From Mesorhizobium sp. CAU 1732 (lineage in GTDB: Bacteria; Pseudomonadota; Alphaproteobacteria; Rhizobiales; Rhizobiaceae): DNA of 64,000 nt. Both the position numbers and the translations under genes were made by a program. Below the pieces are notes generated by a model. That model ran no database searches, was not told where the DNA came from, and saw only the letters and a list, made by a program, of their open reading frames with translations. The stretch covers positions 1,488,001 to 1,552,000 of the forward strand of contig NZ_JBDQQR010000001.1 in assembly GCF_039888675.1 (NCBI RefSeq), in the 5' to 3' direction. Positions 27,678-37,202 of the stretch are shown piece after piece; positions within the stretch are counted from its first letter, which is position 1; the number at the start of each line of letters is the position of its first letter.

Positions 27678-29075
27678 TCAGCCCGCCTTGCGCAGACCCT
27701 CTTTCGAAACCCATGCTTCCGCGTCGTCGAGACCCTTTTCCAGCCGGTCGAAGAGCTCGTCCAGTTGTTCGGCCGTGATGATCATGGGCGGGCAAAGCGC
27801 GATCGTGTCGCCGATGGCGCGCAGGATCAGCCCGCGTGCTTCCAGGAACTTGGCAACCTGCGGCCCGACACCGTTCTTGGGATCGAACGAGCGTTTCGTC
27901 TCGGGATCGGCGACCAGCTCCACACCGCCGACGAGGCCGCAATAGCGCACCTCACCGACCAGCGGATGGCCTGAGAGCGCCTTGAGACGGCGCTCGAACT
28001 GCGGCGAAAGCGACCGCACATGGCCGACGATGTCGCGGCGCTGGTAGATTTCGATCGCCCTGACGCCGAGCGCGCAGCCGAGCGGGTGGCCGCCATAGGT
28101 GAAGCCGTGGCCGAACGTGCCGATCTTGGCCGAGTGGTCGACATAGGCCTGATAGATGTCTTCCGGAACCATCACCGCGCCAAGAGGCGCGTAGGCCGAG
28201 GTAAGCTGCTTGGCTGCCGAGATCGTCGCCGGCTTCATGCCGAGCGTCTCGCAGCCCCACCAGTTTCCGGTGCGGCCGAAGCCGTTGATGACCTCGTCAT
28301 CGATCATGATGATGTCGTGCTGGTCGAGCACCTTCTGGATCGCCGGATAGTAGCCCGCGGGCGGGACGATCACGCCGCCGGCGCCCATGACAGGCTCGGC
28401 GATCATGGCTGCAATCGTGTCGGGTCCTTCACGCTCGATCATGTCTTCGAGCGACTTGACCATGCGCGCGACGAATTCCTGCTCGCTCTCGCCATCCTGG
28501 CCGAAGCGATAATAATGCGGGCACTCCGTGTGCAGCACACGATCGACCGGCAGGTCCCATCCGATATGGTTGTAGGGCAGGCCGGTCAGCGATGCCGACA
28601 TGATCGTCACGCCGTGATAGGCCTTGATGCGGCTGATGATCTTCTTCTTGTTGGGCCGGCCGAGCGCGTTGTTCATGTACCAGGCAAGCTTGACCTGCGT
28701 GTCGTTTGCTTCGGAGCCCGACGAGGTGAAGAACACCTTCGAGATCGGCATCGGCGCGATCTCCTTGAGCTTCTCGGCGAGTTCGATGGCCGATTCCGTG
28801 CCCTTGGCTCCGAACAGATGATAGTAGGGAAGGCTGCGAAGCTGCTCGGTTGCAGCATCCACCATCTCCTCGTCGCCGAAGCCGAGGCCCGCACACCAAA
28901 GACCCGACATGCCTTCAATATAGGCCTTGCCCTGGGTGTCGTAGACGAAGATGCCTTCGCCGCGCTCGATGACCAGCGGTCCGATTTCGCCGAGTTTGTG
29001 GATTGGCGTGTAGGGATGCAGGACCGAGGCGATGTCGCGCGCCTGCAGGTTCGTGAGCGGTGATGACTGATTCAT
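27678..29075 (-). CDS. Class III aminotransferase (omega-amino acid:pyruvate transaminase type)
   Basis: A 465-residue PLP-dependent fold-type I enzyme of the aspartate-aminotransferase-like class III group. PLP contacts are FTSSGSEANDTQVKLA, the Asp in MIDDEVINGFGRTG and the Schiff-base lysine in SAAKQLTSAYAPLGA (about 289). The family covers transaminases that act on beta-alanine, taurine, putrescine or chiral amines, usually with pyruvate as acceptor; the substrate cannot be fixed here. No neighbouring catabolic gene points to a pathway. ABC-F follows after 81 bp. Confidence 0.94.
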   Translation of the reverse strand: MNQSSPLTNLQARDIASVLHPYTPIHKLGEIGPLVIERGEGIFVYDTQGKAYIEGMSGLWCAGLGFGDEEMVDAATEQLRSLPYYHLFGAKGTESAIELAEKLKEIAPMPISKVFFTSSGSEANDTQVKLAWYMNNALGRPNKKKIISRIKAYHGVTIMSASLTGLPYNHIGWDLPVDRVLHTECPHYYRFGQDGESEQEFVARMVKSLEDMIEREGPDTIAAMIAEPVMGAGGVIVPPAGYYPAIQKVLDQHDIIMIDDEVINGFGRTGNWWGCETLGMKPATISAAKQLTSAYAPLGAVMVPEDIYQAYVDHSAKIGTFGHGFTYGGHPLGCALGVRAIEIYQRRDIVGHVRSLSPQFERRLKALSGHPLVGEVRYCGLVGGVELVADPETKRSFDPKNGVGPQVAKFLEARGLILRAIGDTIALCPPMIITAEQLDELFDRLEKGLDDAEAWVSKEGLRKAG

Positions 29076-29178
29076 GCTGGCCTCCAGATGGAAGCCGAAC
29101 CTAACCGCTAAAGCCGCGTGGCGTAAGGCCGAGGCGGCGCTGGTTCACTGGGGAGCGTATGATTGGCCCAGCGCGTGA

Positions 29179-29568
29179 TCAGGCTGCCTTGCCCCAGCAA
29201 TCCGCAAGCCCCGCATAGGCCGACGCGATCGACGCGATGGGCAGCTTGCTCTCCGAGGCCGGCACCACGCTGACGCTTCCGCCTCCGCAGGGCAGGTCGA
29301 TCACGGCGATCTCGCGGGCATCGTCTTCACCGATCGCGACGGCCGCGACCCAACGGCTGGCATCGCCGTCTTCTATGCGCATCTGGAACAGAAGCACGCC
29401 GCCGACCGATTCTGCGGTCTCGCGAATAGCTGCCTCGAAATGCAGGTCGTCGATTTCGCGCTGGCCGAGCGACAGCTCCATCTCGACCGTTTCGAGCGAT
29501 GCGGTTTGCGGGGCAGGGGGCGGGGGTGAGAGTGCCGGAGGCACCGTCTCGTGTGCGGGCGTTGGCAT
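29179..29568 (-). CDS. Hypothetical protein with proline-rich N-terminus
   Basis: About 129 residues that I do not recognise. An N-terminal low-complexity Pro/Ala/Ser region (about 8-25) is followed by a compact alpha/beta part starting VEMELSLGQREIDDLHFEAAIRE and ending in a LADCWGKAA tail. No signal peptide or membrane segment. The ATG at 29568 is 6 nt after a GAGG motif; an ATG at 29580 with weaker support also exists, and the frame runs farther up toward the divergent acyl-CoA ligase gene. Codon pattern and start signal make it plausible, but support is limited. Confidence 0.6.
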   Translation of the reverse strand: MPTPAHETVPPALSPPPPAPQTASLETVEMELSLGQREIDDLHFEAAIRETAESVGGVLLFQMRIEDGDASRWVAAVAIGEDDAREIAVIDLPCGGGSVSVVPASESKLPIASIASAYAGLADCWGKAA

Positions 29569-29751
29569 GCGTAGCCTCATCCTGTTCAGACGTTTTTTGA
29601 CCCACCCGCAATGCCACGCTTTCTGGAGATCGTGGCGGCTTTGTGGCGCTTGCCCTTTGGTCGCAGAAGAACCGACTTCGGCGCGCCGCGCTATGGACTT
29701 TGGCGGCATTCCGACCAAGATTGTCGGCACCGGAAATCAGGGAGGAATTCG

Positions 29752-31380
<1,629 letters not shown>

Positions 31381-31459
31381 GACACACACCCGCAGGGGCT
31401 TTGACCATATGCACGCGAGCCGATAGAAGGCTCGCGGCATCGAAGAGCGCAGCGGTCAC

Positions 31460-32284
31460 ATGGTGGTACTTCCAGAACGGCGGGTCTCGCCTTACGCGCA
31501 ATGGGCCAGGAGCGTCGCGCGTTTTTCGCTTGTCCTGTTCCTGCTCGCCGGGGTGGCACATCGCTACGGCCTGCTCGACACGATCGGTTTCTTCTGGATC
31601 ATCGGGCTTGTCGCACTCCTCGCGGTCGTAGGACTTGCACTGGCGGCGATCGGGTTCAGGCGGCTGTGGTCCCGCGGGGAGAAGGCGGGCCGCGCCTCGC
31701 TTGCCGCGACTGTTCTGGCGGGGATCGTGCTCGCGCCCTTCGCGCTTAGCGGCTACTTCGCTGTCCGCTATCCCATGTTGCATGACATTTCCACGGATCT
31801 GCTGGAGCCGCCCGCCTTCACGCTCGCCACGCCGGCGCGAACCGAGCTCATGAACCCGATTGGAGAGATTTCGCGGGAAGACGCCGAAATCCAGATGCGG
31901 GCCTATCCGGATATCGCAGGAAGGCGCATCGCCGGGTCGATGGAGCGCGTTCTGAGCGCGCTCAGCGCCGTGGTGGCGTCACGTGGATGGCTGCCTGCGA
32001 GGCCGATCGCGGCAAGTTCGCTGACACGGGAAATCTCGATCGAGATGCAGGCGCCGACCTTCCTGCTGCGCTACCCGGTGGATGCGGTCGTCCGGCTCTC
32101 GGACGAAGGAGAATCCGTCTTCGTCGATATGCGCATGAATTCGCGCTACGGTCGCCATGATCTGGGCGACGGCGCGCGCCGCATCCGTGCTTTCATGAGC
32201 GATCTGGTTGCCGAGTTCGATCGTCAGTCTCTCGAGATCATCGACATTCCGGCACTACCCGAGGCGGAAAACCCCGTCCAGTGA
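31460..32284 (+). CDS. DUF1499 membrane protein
   Basis: A 274-residue inner-membrane protein of unknown function. Three hydrophobic helices (about 20-37, 41-64, 78-100) occupy the N-terminal part, after which a DUF1499 domain (about 130-262) is expected on the periplasmic side; family-like segments are EDAEIQMRAYPDI, FLLRYPVDAVVRL and RYGRHDLGDGARRIRAFMSDL. ATG at 31460. Its 3' end overlaps the convergent MBL hydrolase gene by 30 bp, so the two mRNAs have complementary tails. Confidence 0.87.
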   Translation: MVVLPERRVSPYAQWARSVARFSLVLFLLAGVAHRYGLLDTIGFFWIIGLVALLAVVGLALAAIGFRRLWSRGEKAGRASLAATVLAGIVLAPFALSGYFAVRYPMLHDISTDLLEPPAFTLATPARTELMNPIGEISREDAEIQMRAYPDIAGRRIAGSMERVLSALSAVVASRGWLPARPIAASSLTREISIEMQAPTFLLRYPVDAVVRLSDEGESVFVDMRMNSRYGRHDLGDGARRIRAFMSDLVAEFDRQSLEIIDIPALPEAENPVQ

Positions 32285-33160
32285 CGGCTCGTCCTCGACG
32301 AGGGCGACGCCGCGCGCGACCAGATCTTCCAGATGGGCAAGGACGGAAAGGCCGGCCGCGCCGTGCAGACGCGGATCGGTGTCGCGGTAGATGGCGGCGA
32401 CCATCTCCGGAATGGTGCGGTCGCCGACTTTCAAGCGCTCGACGATCGCCCGCTCGCGCATCTTGCGATGCGCCTTGAGGCCTCGCATAAAGGGGGCGGG
32501 CGACAGGACCGGCCCACCATGTCCCGGCAGGAAAATGCGGTCGTCGCGCTCGAGCAGCCGGTCCAGCGACGTCATGTAGTCAGACATCGCCCCGTCCGGC
32601 GGCGCGACGATGGAGGTCGCCCAGGCCATCACGTGATCCGCCGAAAACAGGATGCCGGTGCCCTGGAGGCCGAAGGCCAGATGGTTGGCGGTGTGGCCGG
32701 GCGTATGGATCGCCTGGAAGGACCAGCCGTCGCCGTCGATCACCGCGCCGTTTTCCAGGATGATATCCGGGACGAAGTCCATGTCGGCGCTTGCGTCCAG
32801 CGGGTTGATCTCGCCGATGCGCAACGGGCGGGCAGGGCGATGCGGCCCCTCGCCGGCGGTTTTCGCTCCCGTTTCAGCCTTCAGCCGTGCCGCGAGCGGA
32901 GAGTGATCGACATGCGTGTGGCTGATCAGGATGTGGCTGACCGGGCGACCCGCGATAGCGCTCATGAGTGCATCGAACTGGGCATCGTCATCCGGGCCGG
33001 GATCGATGACGGCGAGCGTCTCGGTGCCGACGATGTATGCGTTCGTGCCGTGAAATGTGAACGGCCCCGGATTGTTGACGGTCACGCGTCGCACGCCCGG
33101 TGCAACCTCGATCGCCTCGCCATAAGCGGGCTCGAACCGTGTATCGAAGTCTAGGGCCAT
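32255..33160 (-). CDS. MBL-fold metallo-hydrolase (LACTB2/glyoxalase II-like)
   Basis: A 301-residue metallo-beta-lactamase-fold hydrolase. The di-zinc motif HTHVDH is at 81-86; further ligands are the His in HTPGHTANHL, the Asp in LFSADHVMAW and the His in FLPGHGGP. The C-terminal helical extension with a winged-helix-like segment (TDPRLHGAAGLSVLAHLEDLVARG) matches LACTB2-like proteins, some of which are endoribonucleases. Substrate unknown. It diverges from bioY and overlaps the DUF1499 gene end. Confidence 0.92.
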   Translation of the reverse strand: MALDFDTRFEPAYGEAIEVAPGVRRVTVNNPGPFTFHGTNAYIVGTETLAVIDPGPDDDAQFDALMSAIAGRPVSHILISHTHVDHSPLAARLKAETGAKTAGEGPHRPARPLRIGEINPLDASADMDFVPDIILENGAVIDGDGWSFQAIHTPGHTANHLAFGLQGTGILFSADHVMAWATSIVAPPDGAMSDYMTSLDRLLERDDRIFLPGHGGPVLSPAPFMRGLKAHRKMRERAIVERLKVGDRTIPEMVAAIYRDTDPRLHGAAGLSVLAHLEDLVARGVALVEDEPSLDGVFRLG

Positions 33161-33207
33161 GTCTGGAAAAGTCCGCTGAAGCGTTGTGGGAGAGGCTTTG
33201 AAACGAG

Positions 33208-33236
33208 TTGCCGCATATCATGGAACGACCTATAGG
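33208..33236 (+). promoter_or_regulatory. Candidate sigma-70 promoter for bioY
   Basis: TTGCCG (33208-33213), 17-bp spacer and TATAGG (33231-33236), about 50 bp before the bioY start. Each box matches the consensus in 4 of 6 positions. The CCTATAGG octamer around the -10 is self-complementary. I found no good match to the rhizobial BioR site. Confidence 0.35.
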
Positions 33237-33287
33237 GAAAACCTTCGCATCCCGGCTTTACGCCAAATGACATAGATGGAGACCGAC

Positions 33288-33878
33288 ATGTCTGCCGCAA
33301 TCCTATCCCGCCCGCTCATTTCTCTCGCGCTGCCCGAAAAGGGTGTCGCGCGTTATGCGGTGCTGGCCACGCTGGCGGTTGCCGGCACGCTGCTTCTGAC
33401 GCTTTCCGCCAAGACGCGCGTCATTCTCGGACCGGTCGACATGTCGATGCAGACCTTCGCGGTCATGGCCATTGCCGCGACCTTCGGTCTCCGTCTCGGC
33501 GTTGCGACACTCGTGCTCTACATGGCGCAGGGCGCGATGGGCTTCCCCGTCTTCCAGGCATCGCCGGAAAAGGGCGTCGGCATCGTCTACATGCTCGGCA
33601 CGACGGGTGGCTTCCTGGCAGGCTTCGTGGTGATGGCGGCGATCGTCGGCTGGGCCGCGGATCGCGGTTGGGACCGCAACCCGGTCAAGCTTTTCGGTGC
33701 GATGATGGTCGGCGAAGTCGTGATGATGGCTATGGGCTTCGCATGGCTCGCAGGCCTGATCGGTGCCGCCGGCGCCTGGCAGTTCGGCGTCGCGCCGTTC
33801 ATCGTTCCTGACCTGATCAAGGTCGCACTGGCAGCGGCGATCGTGCCGGCAGTCTGGTCGCTCTTCGCGCGTCGCTAG
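33288..33878 (+). CDS. bioY: Biotin transporter BioY
   Basis: Substrate-binding S-component for biotin uptake, an integral membrane protein of 196 residues with about six hydrophobic helices. Family signatures are ILGPVDMSMQTFAVMAIAATFGLRLG, the AQGAMGFPVF motif and the TGGFLAGF segment. No bioM/bioN energising genes are adjacent, so it may act alone or share an ECF module located elsewhere. The ATG at 33288 has a GGAGA site 7 nt upstream and is preferred to the ATG at 33276. A strong terminator follows. Confidence 0.94.
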   Translation: MSAAILSRPLISLALPEKGVARYAVLATLAVAGTLLLTLSAKTRVILGPVDMSMQTFAVMAIAATFGLRLGVATLVLYMAQGAMGFPVFQASPEKGVGIVYMLGTTGGFLAGFVVMAAIVGWAADRGWDRNPVKLFGAMMVGEVVMMAMGFAWLAGLIGAAGAWQFGVAPFIVPDLIKVALAAAIVPAVWSLFARR

Positions 33879-33920
33879 AGCGCTCCTGCGGCAGCCGCCG
33901 CACACCACTCTGAAACGAAG

Positions 33921-33950
33921 AAGGGCCGGTCGATCGACCGGCCCTTTTCT
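33921..33950 (+). terminator. Rho-independent terminator of bioY
   Basis: A perfect 26-bp palindrome (33921-33946, two 13-bp arms, no fixed loop) followed by TTCTTT, 42 bp after the bioY stop. The minus side is less T-rich, but the symmetric stem may also work for the convergent aminotransferase gene. Confidence 0.85.
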
Positions 33951-33970
33951 TTGACTGCTGTTCCGCTCGA

Positions 33971-35086
33971 TCAGCCGAGGAAATCGACGATCGTCGAAAT
34001 GATCCGGTCCTGATCGTCGGTCGAGAGGTAAGGGTGCATCGGCAGGCAGAGAATGCGCGACGGCAGCTCTTCCGAGAGCGCGAGGCCGCCCGGTGCCGTC
34101 TGATAGTGTGAGTAGGCCACCTGCTGATGCAGCGGTTTCACATAGTAGATCACCGATGGAATTCCGGCCTGCTGCAAGTGGGTCTTGAGCTCGTCGCGTC
34201 GTGGCGTCTCGATCGCGTATTGTGCCCAGGCCGAGCGGCTTCCCGTCGCAATATCAGGGACCTTCGCGACATGGCGTAGCCCGTCATTGTAGCGCTTGGC
34301 CACGACCTGGCGCTTTTCCATCTCGTCTTCGAGGATGGCGAGCTTCTCGATCAGGATTGCCGCCTGCAGCGTATCGAGGCGCGAATTGATGCCGACGCGA
34401 ATATTGTCGTACTGCGTCTCGCCCTTGCCGTGGAAGGCGAGGGAGCGCAGCGTGTCCGCCATCTCGTCGTCGTTGGTGAACATCGCGCCACCGTCGCCGT
34501 AGCAGCCCAGCGGCTTGGCGGGATAGAAGCTCGTCGAGCCGACATGGCCGAAACTGCCGCACATCGCGTTGCCCATCGAGCCGCCCATCGACTGCGCCGC
34601 ATCTTCGATCACCACGAGGTCGTGGCGCTCGGCGATTGCCATGATCGCGGCATAGTCAGCCGACAGGCCGAACAGGTCGACGGGGATGATCGCGCGCGGC
34701 GTGAGACGTCCCTCGGCTTTCACCATCGCGATGGCGGCTTCGAGGCTTGCGGGGTCGATGTTGTAGGTGTCCGGCGCGATCTCGACGAAGACCGGCTCCG
34801 CCTGCCGCAGCGCAACCACCTCGGCTGTCGCGGCGAAGGTGAAGCTGGGGCAGAAGACCGCATCACCCGGCCCGATCCCATGCGCCATCAGCGGGAGCAT
34901 CAACGCATCTGTGCCGTTGGCGCAGGCCACGACATGTTTGACGCCGACATAGGCGGCGAGCTGTTTCTCGAATTCCGCGACTTGCGGGCCCAGAATGTAC
35001 CGGCCTTCGCTGACGACGCCATCGATGGCGGCCTGAAGCTTTTCGCGGATGCGCTCGCGCTGAGCGCCAAGATCGATGAATTGCAT
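33971..35086 (-). CDS. DegT/DnrJ/EryC1/StrS aminotransferase (WbpE-like sugar aminotransferase)
   Basis: A 371-residue PLP enzyme that aminates a keto-sugar nucleotide, probably for surface polysaccharide or LPS. The N-terminus FIDLGAQRERI and the GRYILGPQVAEFE region are typical; PLP contacts are NGTDAL, EDAAQSMGG and the lysine in SFYPAKPLGCYGDGG (about 187). It resembles WbpE, which makes UDP-2-acetamido-3-amino-glucuronate. No other sugar-nucleotide gene is adjacent, so the pathway is not fixed by context. Confidence 0.92.
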   Translation of the reverse strand: MQFIDLGAQRERIREKLQAAIDGVVSEGRYILGPQVAEFEKQLAAYVGVKHVVACANGTDALMLPLMAHGIGPGDAVFCPSFTFAATAEVVALRQAEPVFVEIAPDTYNIDPASLEAAIAMVKAEGRLTPRAIIPVDLFGLSADYAAIMAIAERHDLVVIEDAAQSMGGSMGNAMCGSFGHVGSTSFYPAKPLGCYGDGGAMFTNDDEMADTLRSLAFHGKGETQYDNIRVGINSRLDTLQAAILIEKLAILEDEMEKRQVVAKRYNDGLRHVAKVPDIATGSRSAWAQYAIETPRRDELKTHLQQAGIPSVIYYVKPLHQQVAYSHYQTAPGGLALSEELPSRILCLPMHPYLSTDDQDRIISTIVDFLG

Positions 35087-35200
35087 GGCGTCCTGTTCTT
35101 GTCGTTGGTGAGGCCGTGATGTCTCGCGGGAGCCTGTTAGCAGAGTTGCCGGCAGATCGGAAGACGGGCCGATATGCGCCGAGGGTCTGGATATTGGTTT

Positions 35201-35234
35201 ATCTGGCCATATATGCTAGCTAAGTTAGCCAGAT
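35201..35234. promoter_or_regulatory. Palindromic operator upstream of the Phd/VapC pair
   Basis: ATCTGGC (35201-35207) and GCCAGAT (35228-35234) flank an inner palindrome GCTAA-g-TTAGC (35219-35229). It ends 15 bp before the antitoxin ATG, where Phd-type antitoxins usually bind to repress their own operon. The binding protein is inferred. Confidence 0.55.
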
Positions 35235-35249
35235 GCAGGAGCAACTGCC

Positions 35250-35519
35250 ATGCAGGTCAACATACTCGAAGCCAAGAACCGTCTGTCCGAACTGGTGCGC
35301 ACCGCATCCGAAGGCGGCGAGGTGATCATCGCCAATCGTGGGAAACCGGTTGCAAGGCTCGTCAGCGCCGACAGCGTCGTCGCACGAAAGATCGATCCCG
35401 AAGCGCGCGAGAAGGAAATGCGGCGTCTGCGGGCGATCGTTGAGGATATGCATCGAATTCCGGACCGACCGGACGCTTACGATCCGATGGAATGGGATGA
35501 GTGGGGCCTGCCCAAGTGA
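35250..35519 (+). CDS. Type II antitoxin, Phd/YefM family
   Basis: An 89-residue antitoxin. The N-terminal DNA-binding Phd fold is clear (MQVNILEAKNRLSELVRTASEGGEV region, then IANRGKPVARL at about 29-39). The acidic, Pro-rich C-terminal tail (MHRIPDRPDAYDPMEWDEWG) is the expected toxin-wrapping segment. It should neutralise the downstream PIN-domain toxin and autorepress through the palindrome upstream. Its stop overlaps the toxin start (GTGA), giving tight translational coupling. Confidence 0.92.
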   Translation: MQVNILEAKNRLSELVRTASEGGEVIIANRGKPVARLVSADSVVARKIDPEAREKEMRRLRAIVEDMHRIPDRPDAYDPMEWDEWGLPK

Positions 35520-35923
35520 TCGTTGCGGACACGTCGGCGCTTCTGGCAATTCAGTTCGACGAGCCCGAGTGCCGAGAGTTCCTGACGATCATCGAAGCCG
35601 CTGAGCGCATCTATGTCAGTTCGGTCTCGGTCGTCGAAGCGCGTATGGTGGTCTACGGAAGGCACGGCCACAACGGTGTGCTCAAGTTGAACGCTTTTCT
35701 GGAATCGCCTCGTTTCGAAATCGTCCCTCCCGGCGAAGCCGAGACAACGGCCGCCTATGAGGCGTTCGTCATGTATGGCAAGGGCAACGGCCATCCGGCA
35801 GCGCTGAATTTCGGCGATGTCTTTTCCTATGCGCTTTCGCGCACGCGCGGGATGCCATTGCTGTTCAAGGGTAACGACTTCTCGCAGACCGACGTCAGGG
35901 ACGCGCGGGATGGCGATTGGTAA
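35516..35923 (+). CDS. vapC: VapC-type PIN-domain ribonuclease toxin
   Basis: A 135-residue PIN-domain endoribonuclease, predicted to cleave tRNA or rRNA when free of antitoxin. The acidic metal-binding residues are in place: Asp in VADTSALLAI near the N-terminus, Glu in SVVEARMV (about residue 42) and Asp in NFGDVFSYALSR (about 98), with a final GNDF. The GTG at 35516 overlaps the antitoxin stop as GTGA and fits the usual IVADTSA start; a GTG at 35501 is a less likely alternative. The tRNA-Gln gene lies 39 bp downstream on the other strand. Confidence 0.93.
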   Translation: MIVADTSALLAIQFDEPECREFLTIIEAAERIYVSSVSVVEARMVVYGRHGHNGVLKLNAFLESPRFEIVPPGEAETTAAYEAFVMYGKGNGHPAALNFGDVFSYALSRTRGMPLLFKGNDFSQTDVRDARDGDW

Positions 35924-35962
35924 GAAGCGGCTTTACCGCGCATGAAATGCATGAGCGGATAC

Positions 35963-36036
35963 TGGCTGGGGCGCCTGGGTTCGAACCAGGGATGGCGGTA
36001 CCAAAAACCGCTGCCTTACCACTTGGCTACGCCCCA
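35963..36036 (-). tRNA. tRNA-Gln (anticodon TTG)
   Basis: A complete cloverleaf on the minus strand: 7-bp acceptor stem (TGGGGCG with CGCCCCA), anticodon stem GCGGT/ACCGC around loop TTTTGGT giving anticodon TTG, T arm with GGTTCGAAC, discriminator G and encoded CCA at 35965-35963. It is 74 nt including CCA. Confidence 0.96.
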
Positions 36037-36295
36037 ACATCGGTGGCGCCGTCATTATCGCGTGCGGGAGACGTCGTAAAGCCGGAAGTTGAGCGGATCG
36101 GCGCCAAACTGTAGCCCTATCAACACGGATTTCCCGCCATCTGCCGCCAATCGGCAAATAGTAACTCCGTCGCCAGCCAGATTTGGGCACATACACCTCG
36201 CCTGTTGCATCAGAGTGTGAGAAATGTGCAGTCCAATACGGGCAATTGCAGCTTTCCAGCTCATCTGTCTCCAAGAATGCGCGAAGGTTATACCG

Positions 36296-37201
36296 ATGCT
36301 GGCGACCCTCACTCACCTCGATCGACTCGAGGCTGAGGCGATTCATATTTTCCGGGAAGTCGCTGCGACCTTCTCGAAGCCGGTGATGCTCTATTCCGTC
36401 GGCAAGGATTCGTCCGTCCTGCTGCATCTGGCGATGAAGGCGTTCTATCCCGCCAAGCCCCCGTTTCCCTTCTTGCACGTCGATACGACGTGGAAGTTCC
36501 GCGAGATGATCGCCTTCCGCGACGAGATGGCCGCGAAGCTCGGCTTCGACCTGCTCGTGCACGTCAATCAGGATGGCGTGGAGCAGGGGGTGAACCCGTT
36601 CGACAGCGGATCGAACGTCCACACCAACATCATGAAGACGGTCGGCCTGCGACAGGCGCTCGACAAGCATGGTTTCGACGCGGCCTTCGGCGGCGCGCGG
36701 CGCGACGAGGAGAAGTCCCGTGCAAAGGAGCGCATCTTCTCGTTTCGCGACGACAAGCACGGCTGGGATCCCAAGAACCAGCGCCCGGAGATGTGGAAGA
36801 TCTACAACACGCGCGTGAAGCCGCGCGAATCGATCCGCGTGTTTCCGCTATCGAACTGGACCGAGCTCGATATCTGGCAGTACATCCTGCAAGAGGATAT
36901 CCCGATCGTGCCGCTCTATTTCGCTGCCAAGCGACCGGTCGTCGAGCGCGACGGGATGCTCATCATGGTCGATGACGAGCGCATGAAGCTGCACGACGAC
37001 GAGCAGGTTCAGGACCGCCTCGTGCGCTTCCGCACGCTCGGTTGTTACCCTCTGACGGGCGCGATCGACTCCTCCGCAGACAGCCTGGAGGCGGTCGTCG
37101 CCGAGATGCTCACCGCACGCACGTCCGAGCGCCAGGGCCGTCTCATCGACAAGGACGAGGCTGGCTCGATGGAAAAGAAGAAGCGTGAAGGGTATTTCTG
37201 A
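36296..37201 (+). CDS. cysD: Sulfate adenylyltransferase subunit 2
   Basis: Small catalytic subunit of ATP sulfurylase, forming APS from sulfate and ATP together with CysN. The protein is 301 residues of the PAPS-reductase-like PP-loop family. The PP-loop [13 protein letters not shown] starts at about residue 33; [21 protein letters not shown] and [12 protein letters not shown] are typical. The ATG at 36296 has a GAAGG site 8 nt upstream; a longer frame to 36224 has none. It begins the cysD-cysNC-cysQ operon. Confidence 0.97.
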   Translation: MLATLTHLDRLEAEAIHIFREVAATFSKPVMLYSVGKDSSVLLHLAMKAFYPAKPPFPFLHVDTTWKFREMIAFRDEMAAKLGFDLLVHVNQDGVEQGVNPFDSGSNVHTNIMKTVGLRQALDKHGFDAAFGGARRDEEKSRAKERIFSFRDDKHGWDPKNQRPEMWKIYNTRVKPRESIRVFPLSNWTELDIWQYILQEDIPIVPLYFAAKRPVVERDGMLIMVDDERMKLHDDEQVQDRLVRFRTLGCYPLTGAIDSSADSLEAVVAEMLTARTSERQGRLIDKDEAGSMEKKKREGYF

Positions 37202-37202
37202 C

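Noticed and set aside
33161..33287. BioR-type operator or riboswitch before bioY
   Set aside because: The CCTATAGG octamer does not match the TTATCTATAA-like BioR site, and the leader is too short and unstructured for a riboswitch.
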